Under the pieces are notes generated by a model. That model saw only the letters and a program-made list of their open reading frames with translations, did not search any database and was not told the origin of the DNA. From CAXMST01 sp038206985 (GTDB lineage: Bacteria > Actinomycetota > Thermoleophilia > Solirubrobacterales > 70-9): a stretch of 64,000 nucleotides of DNA. The stretch lies in the NCBI GenBank assembly GCA_038206985.1, contig JBBRAH010000008.1:17851-81850 (forward strand). The letters run 5' to 3'. Numbering within the stretch: the stretch's first letter is position 1; every line of letters starts with the position of its first letter. Below are positions 7,938 through 15,668 of this stretch, in pieces. Made by a program: the position numbers and the translations under genes.

Positions 7938-9122
7938 ATGGGGGTGATGAGCACGCTCTTGCACACCCGGATCGGACGCTCCGTCGGCGTCCTCCTGCTC
8001 GGTCTGACCACGATCACGGTCGCGGGGATGGCGGTGCTGTGGCCCTCCGGAGAAGCTGAGTCCCCGCAGGTGGCGGGGATCGCCGGTGAGACGGTGGCCG
8101 CCGAGGTGATCCGGGTCGAGGAGCTTCCATGCCCGGGCACGGAGACCGAGGCCTGTCTGCAGATCGGGGTTGCTTTGGAGGAGGCGCCTGCAGGGCTCCC
8201 CGCCGAGGCGACGATCGAGCTCGGCAGTGCCAGCTTCAGCCCCGAGATCGATGTCGGTGACTCGGTCCGGGTCGCCGCGAACCCTCCCGCGCCCGGCGCT
8301 GAAGCAACATTCAGCCTCGTCGACTTCGAACGGCGGGGGCCGATCCTGCTGCTCGCATTGGGCTTTGGCATCCTCGTGCTCTTGTTTGGGCGCCTGCGCG
8401 GCGGTCTCTCCCTGGTCGGACTCGGGCTCAGCCTGGCGATCGTGATGGTCTTCATCGTGCCGGCGATCCGGGATGGATCTGAGCCTGTGCTGGTGGCGAT
8501 CGTTGGCGCCCTCGCCGTGATGCTCGTAACGATCTCCCTCGCTCACGGCCTCGGCGCCAAGAGCGCGGCGGCGATGCTGGGGACGAGCGGCAGCCTGATC
8601 CTGGTGGCGCTGCTGGCGCTGATCTTCACCGAGCTCGCGCAACTGACGGGGTTCAGCTCCGAGGAGGCCACCCTGCTTGCCTCCGATAGCTCGATCTCGG
8701 TTCAGGGGCTGCTGCTCGCCGGCATGGTGATCGGGGCGCTGGGGGTGCTCGACGATGTCACCGTCAGCCAGTCCTCAACGGTGATGGCGCTGCGCTCGGC
8801 GAGCCCGGCGATGGGCACGCGCGAGCTCTACACCCGAGCGATCGCGGTTGGCCGCGATCACATCACCGCCACCGTCAACACCCTCGTACTCGCCTATGTC
8901 GGCGCCGGCCTGCCGATCCTGCTGATCTTCAGCGCCGGGGATATCGGCTTTGGAGAGGCGCTCAACTCCGAGATTGTCGCGACCGAGGTGGTCGCGATGC
9001 TGGTCGGCTCGATCGGGCTGATCGCTGCGGTGCCGATCACGACCGCGCTGGCCGCCATACTCGCAACTCGCTTACCCGAGGATGTGCTCGAGCGCGAAGT
9101 CGAACACGGGCACGTCCACTGA
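7938..9122 (+). CDS. YibE/F family membrane protein
   Basis: Polytopic membrane protein of 394 aa. An N-terminal membrane anchor is followed by an extracytoplasmic beta-rich domain (about residues 45-125), then seven or so membrane helices typical of YibE/F (ILLLALGFGILVLLFGR, GALGVLDDVTVSQSSTV, and ITATVNTLVLAYVGAGLP). Biochemical function of the family is not established; transport has been proposed. ATG 7947 (MSTLL) is an alternative start three codons in. The gene stands alone between a lipoprotein and a convergent small gene. Confidence 0.83.
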   Translation: MGVMSTLLHTRIGRSVGVLLLGLTTITVAGMAVLWPSGEAESPQVAGIAGETVAAEVIRVEELPCPGTETEACLQIGVALEEAPAGLPAEATIELGSASFSPEIDVGDSVRVAANPPAPGAEATFSLVDFERRGPILLLALGFGILVLLFGRLRGGLSLVGLGLSLAIVMVFIVPAIRDGSEPVLVAIVGALAVMLVTISLAHGLGAKSAAAMLGTSGSLILVALLALIFTELAQLTGFSSEEATLLASDSSISVQGLLLAGMVIGALGVLDDVTVSQSSTVMALRSASPAMGTRELYTRAIAVGRDHITATVNTLVLAYVGAGLPILLIFSAGDIGFGEALNSEIVATEVVAMLVGSIGLIAAVPITTALAAILATRLPEDVLEREVEHGHVH

Positions 9123-9175
9123 GTCCTGCCCCGGCGGCCCCGCAACTGCCCCCGGGATCCGCCGCGTAAGCGCGC

Positions 9176-9346
9176 TCAGCCGACCGAGATACCCGATGCA
9201 ATCACCGCGACCGACATCAAGGCCGCGGTTGCGAACTTGAGCCGACCGGGCGTCATCCAGCGCGGCCGCCTGGCGGCGACGTAGGCGCGGATGCCCGTCG
9301 CCGACCCGACCGCCACGACTGCCGTTCCCATGCATTGCACGCACAT
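9176..9346 (-). CDS. 56-aa membrane protein, MCVQCM type
   Basis: Small protein of 56 aa beginning MCVQCM, with a vicinal Cys pair at residues 2 and 5, an Ala/Gly-rich first hydrophobic stretch, a basic loop (RRPRWMTPGRLK) and a C-terminal membrane segment. I recall similar short proteins with an N-terminal CxxC in other actinobacteria, but cannot confirm by search. It is the last gene of the minus-strand cluster 9.2-12.0 kb, 25 nt downstream of the 59-aa gene. The CxxC next to the membrane could bind metal or form a disulfide; function unknown. Confidence 0.6.
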   Translation of the reverse strand: MCVQCMGTAVVAVGSATGIRAYVAARRPRWMTPGRLKFATAALMSVAVIASGISVG

Positions 9347-9371
9347 GCCGGCCTCAGTATGCCAGCACGGG

Positions 9372-9551
9372 TCATCCGGGTCCCGGGCCCGAGCCGCCGT
9401 CCTCCTCCGACTCCTCAGGGGGCAGGTTCCGCGCCCGCACGGCGCTGACCACGATCGCCGCCAGCACGGCGAGAACCGGAATCAGATAGAGCACCGCGTG
9501 GTACCAGTCCCCGACGTGTGCGAGCAGCAGCGCGCCCACGGGGTCAGGCAT
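9372..9551 (-). CDS. 59-aa single-pass membrane protein
   Basis: Small protein of 59 aa: a short amphipathic N terminus (AHVGDWYHAV), one membrane helix (about residues 21-40) and an acidic, Gly/Pro-rich tail. The start codon lies inside the last codons of the 490-aa membrane protein gene (8-nt overlap), indicating translational coupling. Unrecognised; its place in the cluster suggests an accessory subunit to that membrane protein. Confidence 0.6.
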   Translation of the reverse strand: MPDPVGALLLAHVGDWYHAVLYLIPVLAVLAAIVVSAVRARNLPPEESEEDGGSGPGPG

Positions 9552-11016
9552 TCGCCTGGGTGAGCAGAAACAGGGCGAGCATGCTGAAGATCAGCATCAC
9601 GACGAGCATCCATAGCTGCGACCAGGACGCGTCGCGGGTGTTGCCGAAGATCGCCAGTGCCCGGTCGTGTCCGATGGCCAGAGCGAGCGCGTGTCCGACG
9701 ACGATCGCCCCGAACTGGATCCAGCGGATCGCGGTGGCGCTGACCACCGTGTAGTCGATCGCCGAGCCGGCGGTGCCGAAGATGTTGGAGCCCTCGCCAA
9801 GTGGGTCGGAGAGTAGATAGGTGAACTGCGCCTGCTCCTGAAAGGCCACGAGACTGAAGTAGTGGGCGACCAGGTAGGCGAGGGCGATCGGGATGAACGC
9901 GTGCGCGAACATCGAGCCGAGCTCCCGCGCCTTCCGCTTGGTCCCGACGATCCGCATGCCCTCGATCCCGGCCCAGAAGATGCCGAAAACGGCGGCCAGG
10001 GCGCCGGCGAAGAACAGCGTGTTGGCAAGCCGCAGCGCGAAGATCGGAGACAGACCCGCGTCGGTGAAGGACTCGAAGGTGCTGGTGATGGCGTCCTTGA
10101 GGGCACCTTCCTGAGCGCCGTCGAAGCTGGTCGCCCCGATTGCCACGAGCACGAGGGCGAGCGAACCGGCCGGCCCGGCCCAACCGGTGGTGCCCGAAAG
10201 AAAGCGCCGGACGCCGACACGCCCTTCGCGCACCTCGAAGACCGAGAGGCCGGCGAACATGCCGAAGTAGACGGAGAAGGTCTCCCCCTTCTCGCTGTAG
10301 TCCTCGACCCCGAACAGGGCCATCCCTATGAAGGTGATCGCGGTATAGACCAGGCCGGCGATGGCGATGTCGTGTGGGGATACCCCGGCGGCCGCGAACC
10401 CGCTCTGTCCCCAGACCAGCTCGAACCAGACGAAGCCGAGCAGGCCGACAACCGCGGGCCAGCGACCGAGCCGCTCTGGATAGGTGAAGGGCGTCGGGGC
10501 GCTCTGTCCGGCGATCAGCCTGAAGCCGGCCGACGCAGCGCGCCCGATCGCGCGCCAGGGGTTGAAAGCCTTGAAGACGTTGCCAAGCGCGACGCTGACC
10601 CCGACCATCCCGAGCCAGAGGGTCACGAAGACGAAGGTCACGGCGAAGTTGCGATCGGGGGCGACGGTCCCCGTCAGCCCCGAGTAGATCGTGAGGATCA
10701 AGAGGCCGACCCCGATCAGGCCGGCGAGGATCTCCGTGGCCGGGTTGATCAGGAGGGCGGAGAAGCGCTCGCTGAGCGGCCGCCAGAAGTCCTGCTCCAG
10801 CTTCGGCTCCCGCCAGAGGACGACGAGACCCGCGAAGGAGATGATCAGCAGTACCGCCACGCCCCAGGCGAGCAGCCACTCGGGTAGGGGCAGATCGGCG
10901 CGGCCGATGAGGCCGTGGGCGTCGGCGTCGGCCGGGAACAGGGCCGAGGTGGCCGCGGCGGCGACAAGTATCGCCACCGCGGCCGGCCAACAGTCCTTGA
11001 TCGCGCGAGGGATCAA
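9544..11016 (-). CDS. Multi-pass membrane protein, resembles proteins annotated as fenitrothion hydrolase
   Basis: Integral membrane protein of 490 aa with about eleven hydrophobic segments. A signal-like first helix ends before AHGLIGRADLPLPEWL. The middle holds AFNPWRAIGRA, VWFELVWG and DYSEKGETFSVYFGMF, and the last third has HAFIPIALAYLVAHYFS. From memory this matches a family labelled fenitrothion hydrolase in databases after an organophosphate-degrading isolate; that name probably does not give its native role. Conserved histidines (AHG, HAFIP, AHYFS) could bind a metal. It overlaps the cupredoxin-like gene upstream by 4 nt and the 59-aa gene downstream by 8 nt, so these act together. 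A 660-aa frame across the same bases is a shadow. Confidence 0.7.
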   Translation of the reverse strand: MIPRAIKDCWPAAVAILVAAAATSALFPADADAHGLIGRADLPLPEWLLAWGVAVLLIISFAGLVVLWREPKLEQDFWRPLSERFSALLINPATEILAGLIGVGLLILTIYSGLTGTVAPDRNFAVTFVFVTLWLGMVGVSVALGNVFKAFNPWRAIGRAASAGFRLIAGQSAPTPFTYPERLGRWPAVVGLLGFVWFELVWGQSGFAAAGVSPHDIAIAGLVYTAITFIGMALFGVEDYSEKGETFSVYFGMFAGLSVFEVREGRVGVRRFLSGTTGWAGPAGSLALVLVAIGATSFDGAQEGALKDAITSTFESFTDAGLSPIFALRLANTLFFAGALAAVFGIFWAGIEGMRIVGTKRKARELGSMFAHAFIPIALAYLVAHYFSLVAFQEQAQFTYLLSDPLGEGSNIFGTAGSAIDYTVVSATAIRWIQFGAIVVGHALALAIGHDRALAIFGNTRDASWSQLWMLVVMLIFSMLALFLLTQANA

Positions 11017-11450
11017 GGATTGACCGTGAGCTGCGCGATCGGGACGGCCGAGTTCTCGAGCTCGACCTCGAACACACCCTCGATGTCCGCCTCGAAGTCG
11101 AACTTTGCGGGCTGACCGGGCGCGACCTCACCCATGACGTCGTAGCCGTGGATATGCACCTCCTCGGGCGCATCGGCGTTGACCTCGAGGACGATCTGAT
11201 CGCCCTTGTTGTAGTCGAGATCCTGGAGGCCGCCGTCGGGCTCGCCCCCGGTGACATTGATGGTGACTCTCTCGAGCTTGGGCTCCGCCGGCGGCTTGGC
11301 CGCACTCGTCGTGCTAGTCGTGTCCTCGCTGGTCGAGCTGGCCCCCGCCGTGGACGTGGTCGAGTCGTCGTCACCGCATCCCGCCGCGACGACGAACAAC
11401 GCCGCGATCGCGAGGAGGGCGGCCAGGAACCTTGCTTGCTTGAACTGCAT
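11013..11450 (-). CDS. Cupredoxin-like lipoprotein
   Basis: Exported lipoprotein of 145 aa. The signal peptide ends in a lipobox (VVAAGC), followed by a Ser/Thr-rich linker (about residues 30-50) and a beta-sandwich domain that looks like a cupredoxin: VTINVTGG strand, EVHIHGYDVMGEVAPGQPAKFDF and FEVELENS. The HIHGYD segment offers histidine ligands, but the usual C-terminal Cys-x-x-His/Met copper loop is not obvious, so copper binding is uncertain. It is translationally coupled to the 490-aa membrane protein and probably delivers a metal or electrons to it. Confidence 0.75.
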   Translation of the reverse strand: MQFKQARFLAALLAIAALFVVAAGCGDDDSTTSTAGASSTSEDTTSTTSAAKPPAEPKLERVTINVTGGEPDGGLQDLDYNKGDQIVLEVNADAPEEVHIHGYDVMGEVAPGQPAKFDFEADIEGVFEVELENSAVPIAQLTVNP

Positions 11451-11519
11451 CGTGAACTCCTCACATGAAGTGGGCCGCGATCCGAGCCGCAGCTTCAGGA
11501 GCTGGATGTCTCGCGGGTC

Positions 11520-11705
11520 CTAGGGCTTTGCTCCGGCGGGCGAGCCCGCCGGAGCGGGAGCCTCGCGCTGGGTCTGCTGACCGCCCGTGTCGAGTGAGGG
11601 AGCATCGATCCCCTCGGTACCGCCGAGGAAGACGAACAGGATCACGGCGACGACGCCGATGACGAGTCCCAGGGCAATTCCGATCACGCGATCGGAACGG
11701 CTCAT
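11520..11705 (-). CDS. 61-aa single-pass membrane protein
   Basis: Small protein of 61 aa with a membrane helix at about residues 7-29 and a low-complexity tail rich in Gln, Ala and Pro. Its start overlaps the stop of the upstream 114-aa gene by 4 nt (ATGA), indicating co-translation. No family recognised. Likely part of the same membrane complex as the neighbouring cupredoxin-like and 490-aa proteins. Confidence 0.6.
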   Translation of the reverse strand: MSRSDRVIGIALGLVIGVVAVILFVFLGGTEGIDAPSLDTGGQQTQREAPAPAGSPAGAKP

Positions 11706-12046
11706 GACGCGCCCCGGGGGCGGTAGCAGGCGGGTCCCGGGGGTGACCGGCCCGAGAGGCGGGCGGCGATCAGTTCGCCACCGCGGGAGCCGAAGCTGCG
11801 GACGAAGGCCGGACGCCGAGGGCGCCATTGGCTGCGGCCCATTGAGGGTCGAGACTCGATCGCGCGGCCCGACAGGCGTTCGATCAACTGCTCGGCGGGC
11901 ATCCTGCCGACAAGCAAGTGGGCCAGCAGCAGCAGCGTCGGCAACATGCCGAGACCCAGGTTGTGGGCACCGGCCAGCCAGATCAGCGCGCAGGCAAGCG
12001 CGGCTGCGACGTAAGGCGTCGCGACGTTTCGCTTCAGGTGCTCCAC
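11702..12046 (-). CDS. Small membrane protein, unknown function
   Basis: Protein of 114 aa with two hydrophobic stretches (about 11-28 and 32-46) and a basic C-terminal half. Two adjacent GTG codons (12049 and 12046) could start it; a TAGGCT box (12059-12054) lies 7 nt from the second and 4 nt from the first, so 12046 fits the spacing used elsewhere here. It heads the minus-strand cluster that contains the cupredoxin-like lipoprotein. Function unknown. Confidence 0.6.
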   Translation of the reverse strand: MEHLKRNVATPYVAAALACALIWLAGAHNLGLGMLPTLLLLAHLLVGRMPAEQLIERLSGRAIESRPSMGRSQWRPRRPAFVRSFGSRGGELIAARLSGRSPPGPACYRPRGAS

Positions 12047-12070
12047 CACGTGGAGCCTAACGAACCGGGC

Positions 12071-12685
12071 TCAGCTGACCCCGTCGAGCAGCTTCCAGTT
12101 GGCCTCGAACGCCTGCTCGGCTGCAGCGACCGCGAGGTCCTCGGAGTCCGCATCGGTGAGTAGACCCTCGAGCAGTTCGCGGCCTTCGGCGGCGTGCTCG
12201 ACGTCGCGGCCACGATGGACCGTGAAGTACTCGATCCCGCTGCCGTCGCTGACACCGTAATGCTGGTCCAGGCCCTCGAGCTTGGTCTTCGAGATCTCCG
12301 GCTGGCCGCTCTCGATCGCGTAGAGGCGCGCCAGCGCGGCGATCGCCCCGTCCGCGCGGGTCCAGGTCTCGACACAGAGGGTGGTCTCGGCGTTGGCCGC
12401 GGCGGCGGAGTCACCCTCGACCGCCTCGACGAAGCCGTCCCAGAGGGCGACGTGCGCCTGCTCCTCGCGGGCGTGGCCGACCAGGTCAGACTCGGCGGGG
12501 AGCTGCTCGGCGACGTAGCCGGAGACGGTTGCGATGGCCTCGACGGCGTGCCGATACTGGCCGGAGTAGTCGGCGAGCTCGGAAGCACTCAGCTCACCGG
12601 CTGACCAGCGCGTGTAGAAGTCGTGCTCGAGCACGTTGTGGCGGCTGCGGGCTGCTTCGATCCGGTCCCAGACGGTCTGCTTCAC
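12071..12685 (-). CDS. TenA/PqqC-like heme-oxygenase-fold protein
   Basis: All-helical protein of 204 aa. It belongs to the TENA/THI-4/PqqC superfamily, whose members are thiaminases, PQQ synthases or diiron oxidases. Seen here are HNVLEHDFYTRWSAGELS near the N terminus, HAREEQAHVALWDGF in the middle and EYFTVHRGRDVEHAAEG towards the end; the Glu/His residues in these segments could form a diiron site like that of CADD-type oxidases. The TenA catalytic cysteine is not evident, so thiaminase activity is doubtful. GTG 12685 has a GAGGAG ribosome site. It is divergent from the thioredoxin-like gene. Confidence 0.72.
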   Translation of the reverse strand: MKQTVWDRIEAARSRHNVLEHDFYTRWSAGELSASELADYSGQYRHAVEAIATVSGYVAEQLPAESDLVGHAREEQAHVALWDGFVEAVEGDSAAAANAETTLCVETWTRADGAIAALARLYAIESGQPEISKTKLEGLDQHYGVSDGSGIEYFTVHRGRDVEHAAEGRELLEGLLTDADSEDLAVAAAEQAFEANWKLLDGVS

Positions 12686-12768
12686 GGTGTACTCCTCAGC
12701 TTGTTGGACGGTGGCTGCAGCATATCGCCGCACGGCGACGGGCCCCGGCTCCCGGTCCTTGGGTGATC

Positions 12769-12774
12769 TAGCAT
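12769..12774 (+). promoter_or_regulatory. -10 box before the thioredoxin-like gene
   Basis: TAGCAT lies 7 nt before an ATC codon at 12782. The arrangement matches the leaderless promoters seen elsewhere in this window, but no ATG, GTG or TTG is available at the expected place. Confidence 0.5.
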
Positions 12775-12781
12775 CCCGACC

Positions 12782-13594
12782 ATCAGACCGCCCCGCAACG
12801 ACATCCCGGTCCCGATCTTCCCCCCCGGCCTCGACTGGGTCGGCGACGAGCCGATCGCGGCTGAGAGAATCACCGCGAAGGGACCGCTGCTGGTGCACTT
12901 CTTCGAGGCCGGCGAGCTCGCCAGCGTGCAGAGCCTCCCCCACGTCCAGGCCTGGGCCGACCGCTACCGCCCGGCCGGACTCACGACCGTAGGCGTCCAC
13001 ACCCCGCGATCGGACCTGGCCCGCTCACCGGAGGCCCTCGCCCAAGCGCTGACGCGACTCGGCCTCGACATCCCCGTCGCGGCCGACAACGACTACCGCG
13101 TCTGGCACGCCTACGGCTGCAAGGGCTGGCCCTCCCTGTTCCTCTGGGGCCGCGGTGGCCGGCTGCGCTGGTTCCACTTTGGAGTAGGCGGCCTGGCCAG
13201 CACCGAGACCGCTATCCGCGAGGAGCTCCAGGCGGGCGATGAGGCCCGGGAGTTGCCCAGCCTCGTTCACGAGGACGAGACGGAGGGGACCGAGGTGGTC
13301 AAGCCGAGCGACGAGGTCTTCCCCGGGGGTGCCCAGGACAAGCCCTGGCACCCTGAGCCCGGCGAGCCGCTCGAGGTCGAGTACGCGGGTGCGGGCGCCT
13401 GGGCCGCACTCGACGGAGCGGGCGCCGTGACCGTCAGCGTCGATGGCGCCCCTGAAACCCACGAACTGTCAGTCAAGGGACCCGGTCTCTACGAACTCTC
13501 AGCGCATCCCTCGCACGGGCTGCACGAGGTCCGCATCGACCTCGGCGAAGGCGTGCGGCTCTGGTCGGTGGCCTTCGCGGCCGGCAGCGCCTGA
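12782..13594 (+). CDS. Thioredoxin-fold protein (TlpA/AhpC-like) with C-terminal beta domain
   Basis: Protein of about 270 aa. The N-terminal half is thioredoxin-like: NDIPVPIFPPGLDWVG, GPLLVHFFEAGE, AWADRYRPAGLTTVGVHTPRSDLA and GWPSLFLWGRGGRLRWFHFG. The usual CxxC is missing (FFEAGELAS in its place), so it is not a standard redox enzyme. The C-terminal half (about 155-270) looks like an all-beta domain. Homologous-looking sequence continues upstream of the first GTG (12893) to an ATC at 12782, after an in-frame stop at 12764; no ATG/GTG/TTG lies between. ATC is therefore a candidate start, placed 7 nt after a TAGCAT box. If initiation is at 12893 the first strand of the fold is lost. Confidence 0.7.
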   Translation: MRPPRNDIPVPIFPPGLDWVGDEPIAAERITAKGPLLVHFFEAGELASVQSLPHVQAWADRYRPAGLTTVGVHTPRSDLARSPEALAQALTRLGLDIPVAADNDYRVWHAYGCKGWPSLFLWGRGGRLRWFHFGVGGLASTETAIREELQAGDEARELPSLVHEDETEGTEVVKPSDEVFPGGAQDKPWHPEPGEPLEVEYAGAGAWAALDGAGAVTVSVDGAPETHELSVKGPGLYELSAHPSHGLHEVRIDLGEGVRLWSVAFAAGSA

Positions 13595-13616
13595 AGCGCC
13601 CCGCCGACTCCGAGCC

Positions 13617-14597
13617 TCAGGCCCGGGCGGCGAGTTCGGTCCGGATCTCCTTGGGGAGCATGAAACGCACGTCCTCATCGACGGTGCGCAGCTCAGAGAC
13701 ATCGGTGGCGCCGCGGTCGCGGAAGAATTCGACGAGCGCTGAGACGAGTTCCTCGGGGGCGCTGGCGCCTGAGGTGATGCCGACGGTCTCGACGCCCTCG
13801 AGCCACTCCTCCTCGACCTGGCCGGCGTTGTCGATCAGATGGGAGGCCGTGCCGAGCTCCCTCGTCACGTCCACCAGGCGGTTGGAGTTGGAGGAGTTCC
13901 TGGAGCCGATGACGAGAACCAGGTCGCACTCGCGCGCCAGTTGCTTGACCGCGAGCTGCCGGTTGGTCGTCGCGTAACAGATGTCGTCGGACTTGCTGCT
14001 GACGATGTTGGGGTAGCGCTCCCGCAGCCGGGCGATGATCTCGGCCGTCTCGTCCACGGAGAGCGTCGTCTGCGTGATGAAGGCGACCTTGTCGGGATCG
14101 GGAACCTCGACCGTGTCTACATCCGCGGCCGTCTCGACGAGGATGATCGCCTCCGGTGCCTCGCCGGTCGTGCCCTCGACCTCCTCGTGGCCGTCGTGCC
14201 CGATGAGGATGATCGTGTAGCCCTTTTCAGCGAAGCGCCGAGCCGAGACGTGAACCTTGGTGACGAGCGGGCAGGTCGCGTCGATCGTGTGCAGCCCGCG
14301 GGCCGCGGCGTTCTCGTGCACCGAAGGGGCGACGCCGTGGGCGCTGAAGACCACGTGGGCACCCTCGGGCACCTCGGTCTCCTCCTCGACGAAGATCGCT
14401 CCCCGCTTGGCGAGCTCGGAGACCACATGCTTGTTGTGGACGATCTCCTTGCGGACGTAGACCGGCGGGCCGTAGATGTCGAGCGCGTGCTCGACCGTCT
14501 GTACGGCACGGTCCACTCCCGCGCAGTATCCGCGCGGTGCAGCGAGGAGCACCCGGCTGGGTGCCCCCGATCCGGTTTCGGTCGTGGCGGCGGGCAT
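13617..14597 (-). CDS. ispH: 4-hydroxy-3-methylbut-2-enyl diphosphate reductase
   Basis: Last enzyme of the MEP isoprenoid pathway, 326 aa, full length for the family. It reduces HMBPP to IPP and DMAPP with a [4Fe-4S] cluster. All three cluster cysteines are visible: PRGYCAGV (Cys25), DATCPLVTKVH and DDICYATTNRQ. HNKHVV, SAHGV and the GSRNSSNSNRL segment that binds diphosphate are also intact. ATG 14597 follows TACCCT (14611-14606) by 8 nt. It stands as a single gene, divergent from nothing close. Confidence 0.96.
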   Translation of the reverse strand: MPAATTETGSGAPSRVLLAAPRGYCAGVDRAVQTVEHALDIYGPPVYVRKEIVHNKHVVSELAKRGAIFVEEETEVPEGAHVVFSAHGVAPSVHENAAARGLHTIDATCPLVTKVHVSARRFAEKGYTIILIGHDGHEEVEGTTGEAPEAIILVETAADVDTVEVPDPDKVAFITQTTLSVDETAEIIARLRERYPNIVSSKSDDICYATTNRQLAVKQLARECDLVLVIGSRNSSNSNRLVDVTRELGTASHLIDNAGQVEEEWLEGVETVGITSGASAPEELVSALVEFFRDRGATDVSELRTVDEDVRFMLPKEIRTELAARA

Positions 14598-14616
14598 AGA
14601 TACAAAGGGTAACGGT

Positions 14617-15624
14617 CTAGGTCTGTTGGCTCGTGGCGTGGTCGCCCCTTGCCCACTCTCGGGGGTTGCTCGACCATGGGGCCGAGGCTTCGTCGTAGAT
14701 CACCTCGGTGTCCGCTATCCGGTCGTGCCAGCCGCGCCGCTGCGGGTTGACGAGGATCGCGAGATAGCCCGCCAGGAGCGGGAGGATCGAGAGCGGAATG
14801 GCAAATAAGCGCTGGAGAGAGCGTCCAAAGCCGATCTCATGCGATCCTTCGTGCTGCAGTCGGATGCCGAGGAAGCGCATTCCCGGCGTCTGGCCCGCCA
14901 GCGACCAGAAGGTGACCAGATAGCCGCCGATCGCCGAGAAGCCGGCCAGCACCAGGAGCACGATCGCGACCGGCGAAAGGCCGTCCTGGGTGTCACCGAA
15001 GGCAACCGGGATGATCGAGGCGAGCAGACCCGAAACGATCGAGAGCGCGCCGAACATCAAGGCGAGATCTAGCCCCATCGCGAGCAGACGCGTGATCAGG
15101 CCCGCCTGATTGGTTTCGGCGTCGTGACCGGGTCGCCGCACGATCCGGTGCGCCAGGCGTTCGGCGAGGTCATCCAGGCGCTCGGTGATCCTGCTGATGC
15201 TGCGGCCTACATCGCTGATCAACCCGAAACCCTGCTGCGCGATCGCCGCCCGCACCTCGGGTGCCTCGGCGACGCGCTCGACCAGCATCTGCGCCTTGTC
15301 GGAGGCGAGGATGTCCTCCCAGATCCGATCAGCTGCGTCGCTGTTGAGCGCGCGACCGACCAGGTCCTCGATCTCGGTCTTGGCAACCGCCTCCTCGATC
15401 ACCGCTTGCAGCTTGCCGTCCTCGGCCAGACGGATCAGGGCCCGCTCGACCGCGGGGCTCTCCATGGCCTGAACGATCGACTCCTCGACGGCTGTATCCA
15501 GGGCGCGGTTCACGCCGGTGGCGCCGGCAATGCCCCGGGCGCCCCTGGCTCCCTGGCCGATGATCCGGGAGGCCAGCGGCTCGCCGCCCGGGGATCTCGC
15601 CTCGCGGCGGTTCTCGTCGGTCAT
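14617..15624 (-). CDS. RDD family membrane protein
   Basis: Protein of 335 aa. The N-terminal half (about 1-165) is soluble and helical, with repeated Glu/Asp-rich segments and no recognised domain. The C-terminal half holds an RDD domain with membrane helices (LLAMGLDLALMFGALS, YLVTFWSLAGQTPGMRFLGIRL, FAIPLSILPLLAGYLAIL) and ends in the conserved RRGWHDRIADT. RDD proteins are small membrane proteins, some linked to ion transport; the role here is unknown. It ends 19 nt upstream of the ispH start on the same strand. Confidence 0.8.
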   Translation of the reverse strand: MTDENRREARSPGGEPLASRIIGQGARGARGIAGATGVNRALDTAVEESIVQAMESPAVERALIRLAEDGKLQAVIEEAVAKTEIEDLVGRALNSDAADRIWEDILASDKAQMLVERVAEAPEVRAAIAQQGFGLISDVGRSISRITERLDDLAERLAHRIVRRPGHDAETNQAGLITRLLAMGLDLALMFGALSIVSGLLASIIPVAFGDTQDGLSPVAIVLLVLAGFSAIGGYLVTFWSLAGQTPGMRFLGIRLQHEGSHEIGFGRSLQRLFAIPLSILPLLAGYLAILVNPQRRGWHDRIADTEVIYDEASAPWSSNPREWARGDHATSQQT

Positions 15625-15668
15625 CGTGCGCCAGCCATCGCCGCGAGTCTACGGCGCGGCTGAGCCGC

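Noticed and set aside
9482..11464. 660-aa minus-strand frame over the 490-aa and cupredoxin-like genes
   Set aside because: It is Arg/Ser/Pro-rich frame-shifted sequence; the real genes in the other frames have signal peptides and membrane helices.
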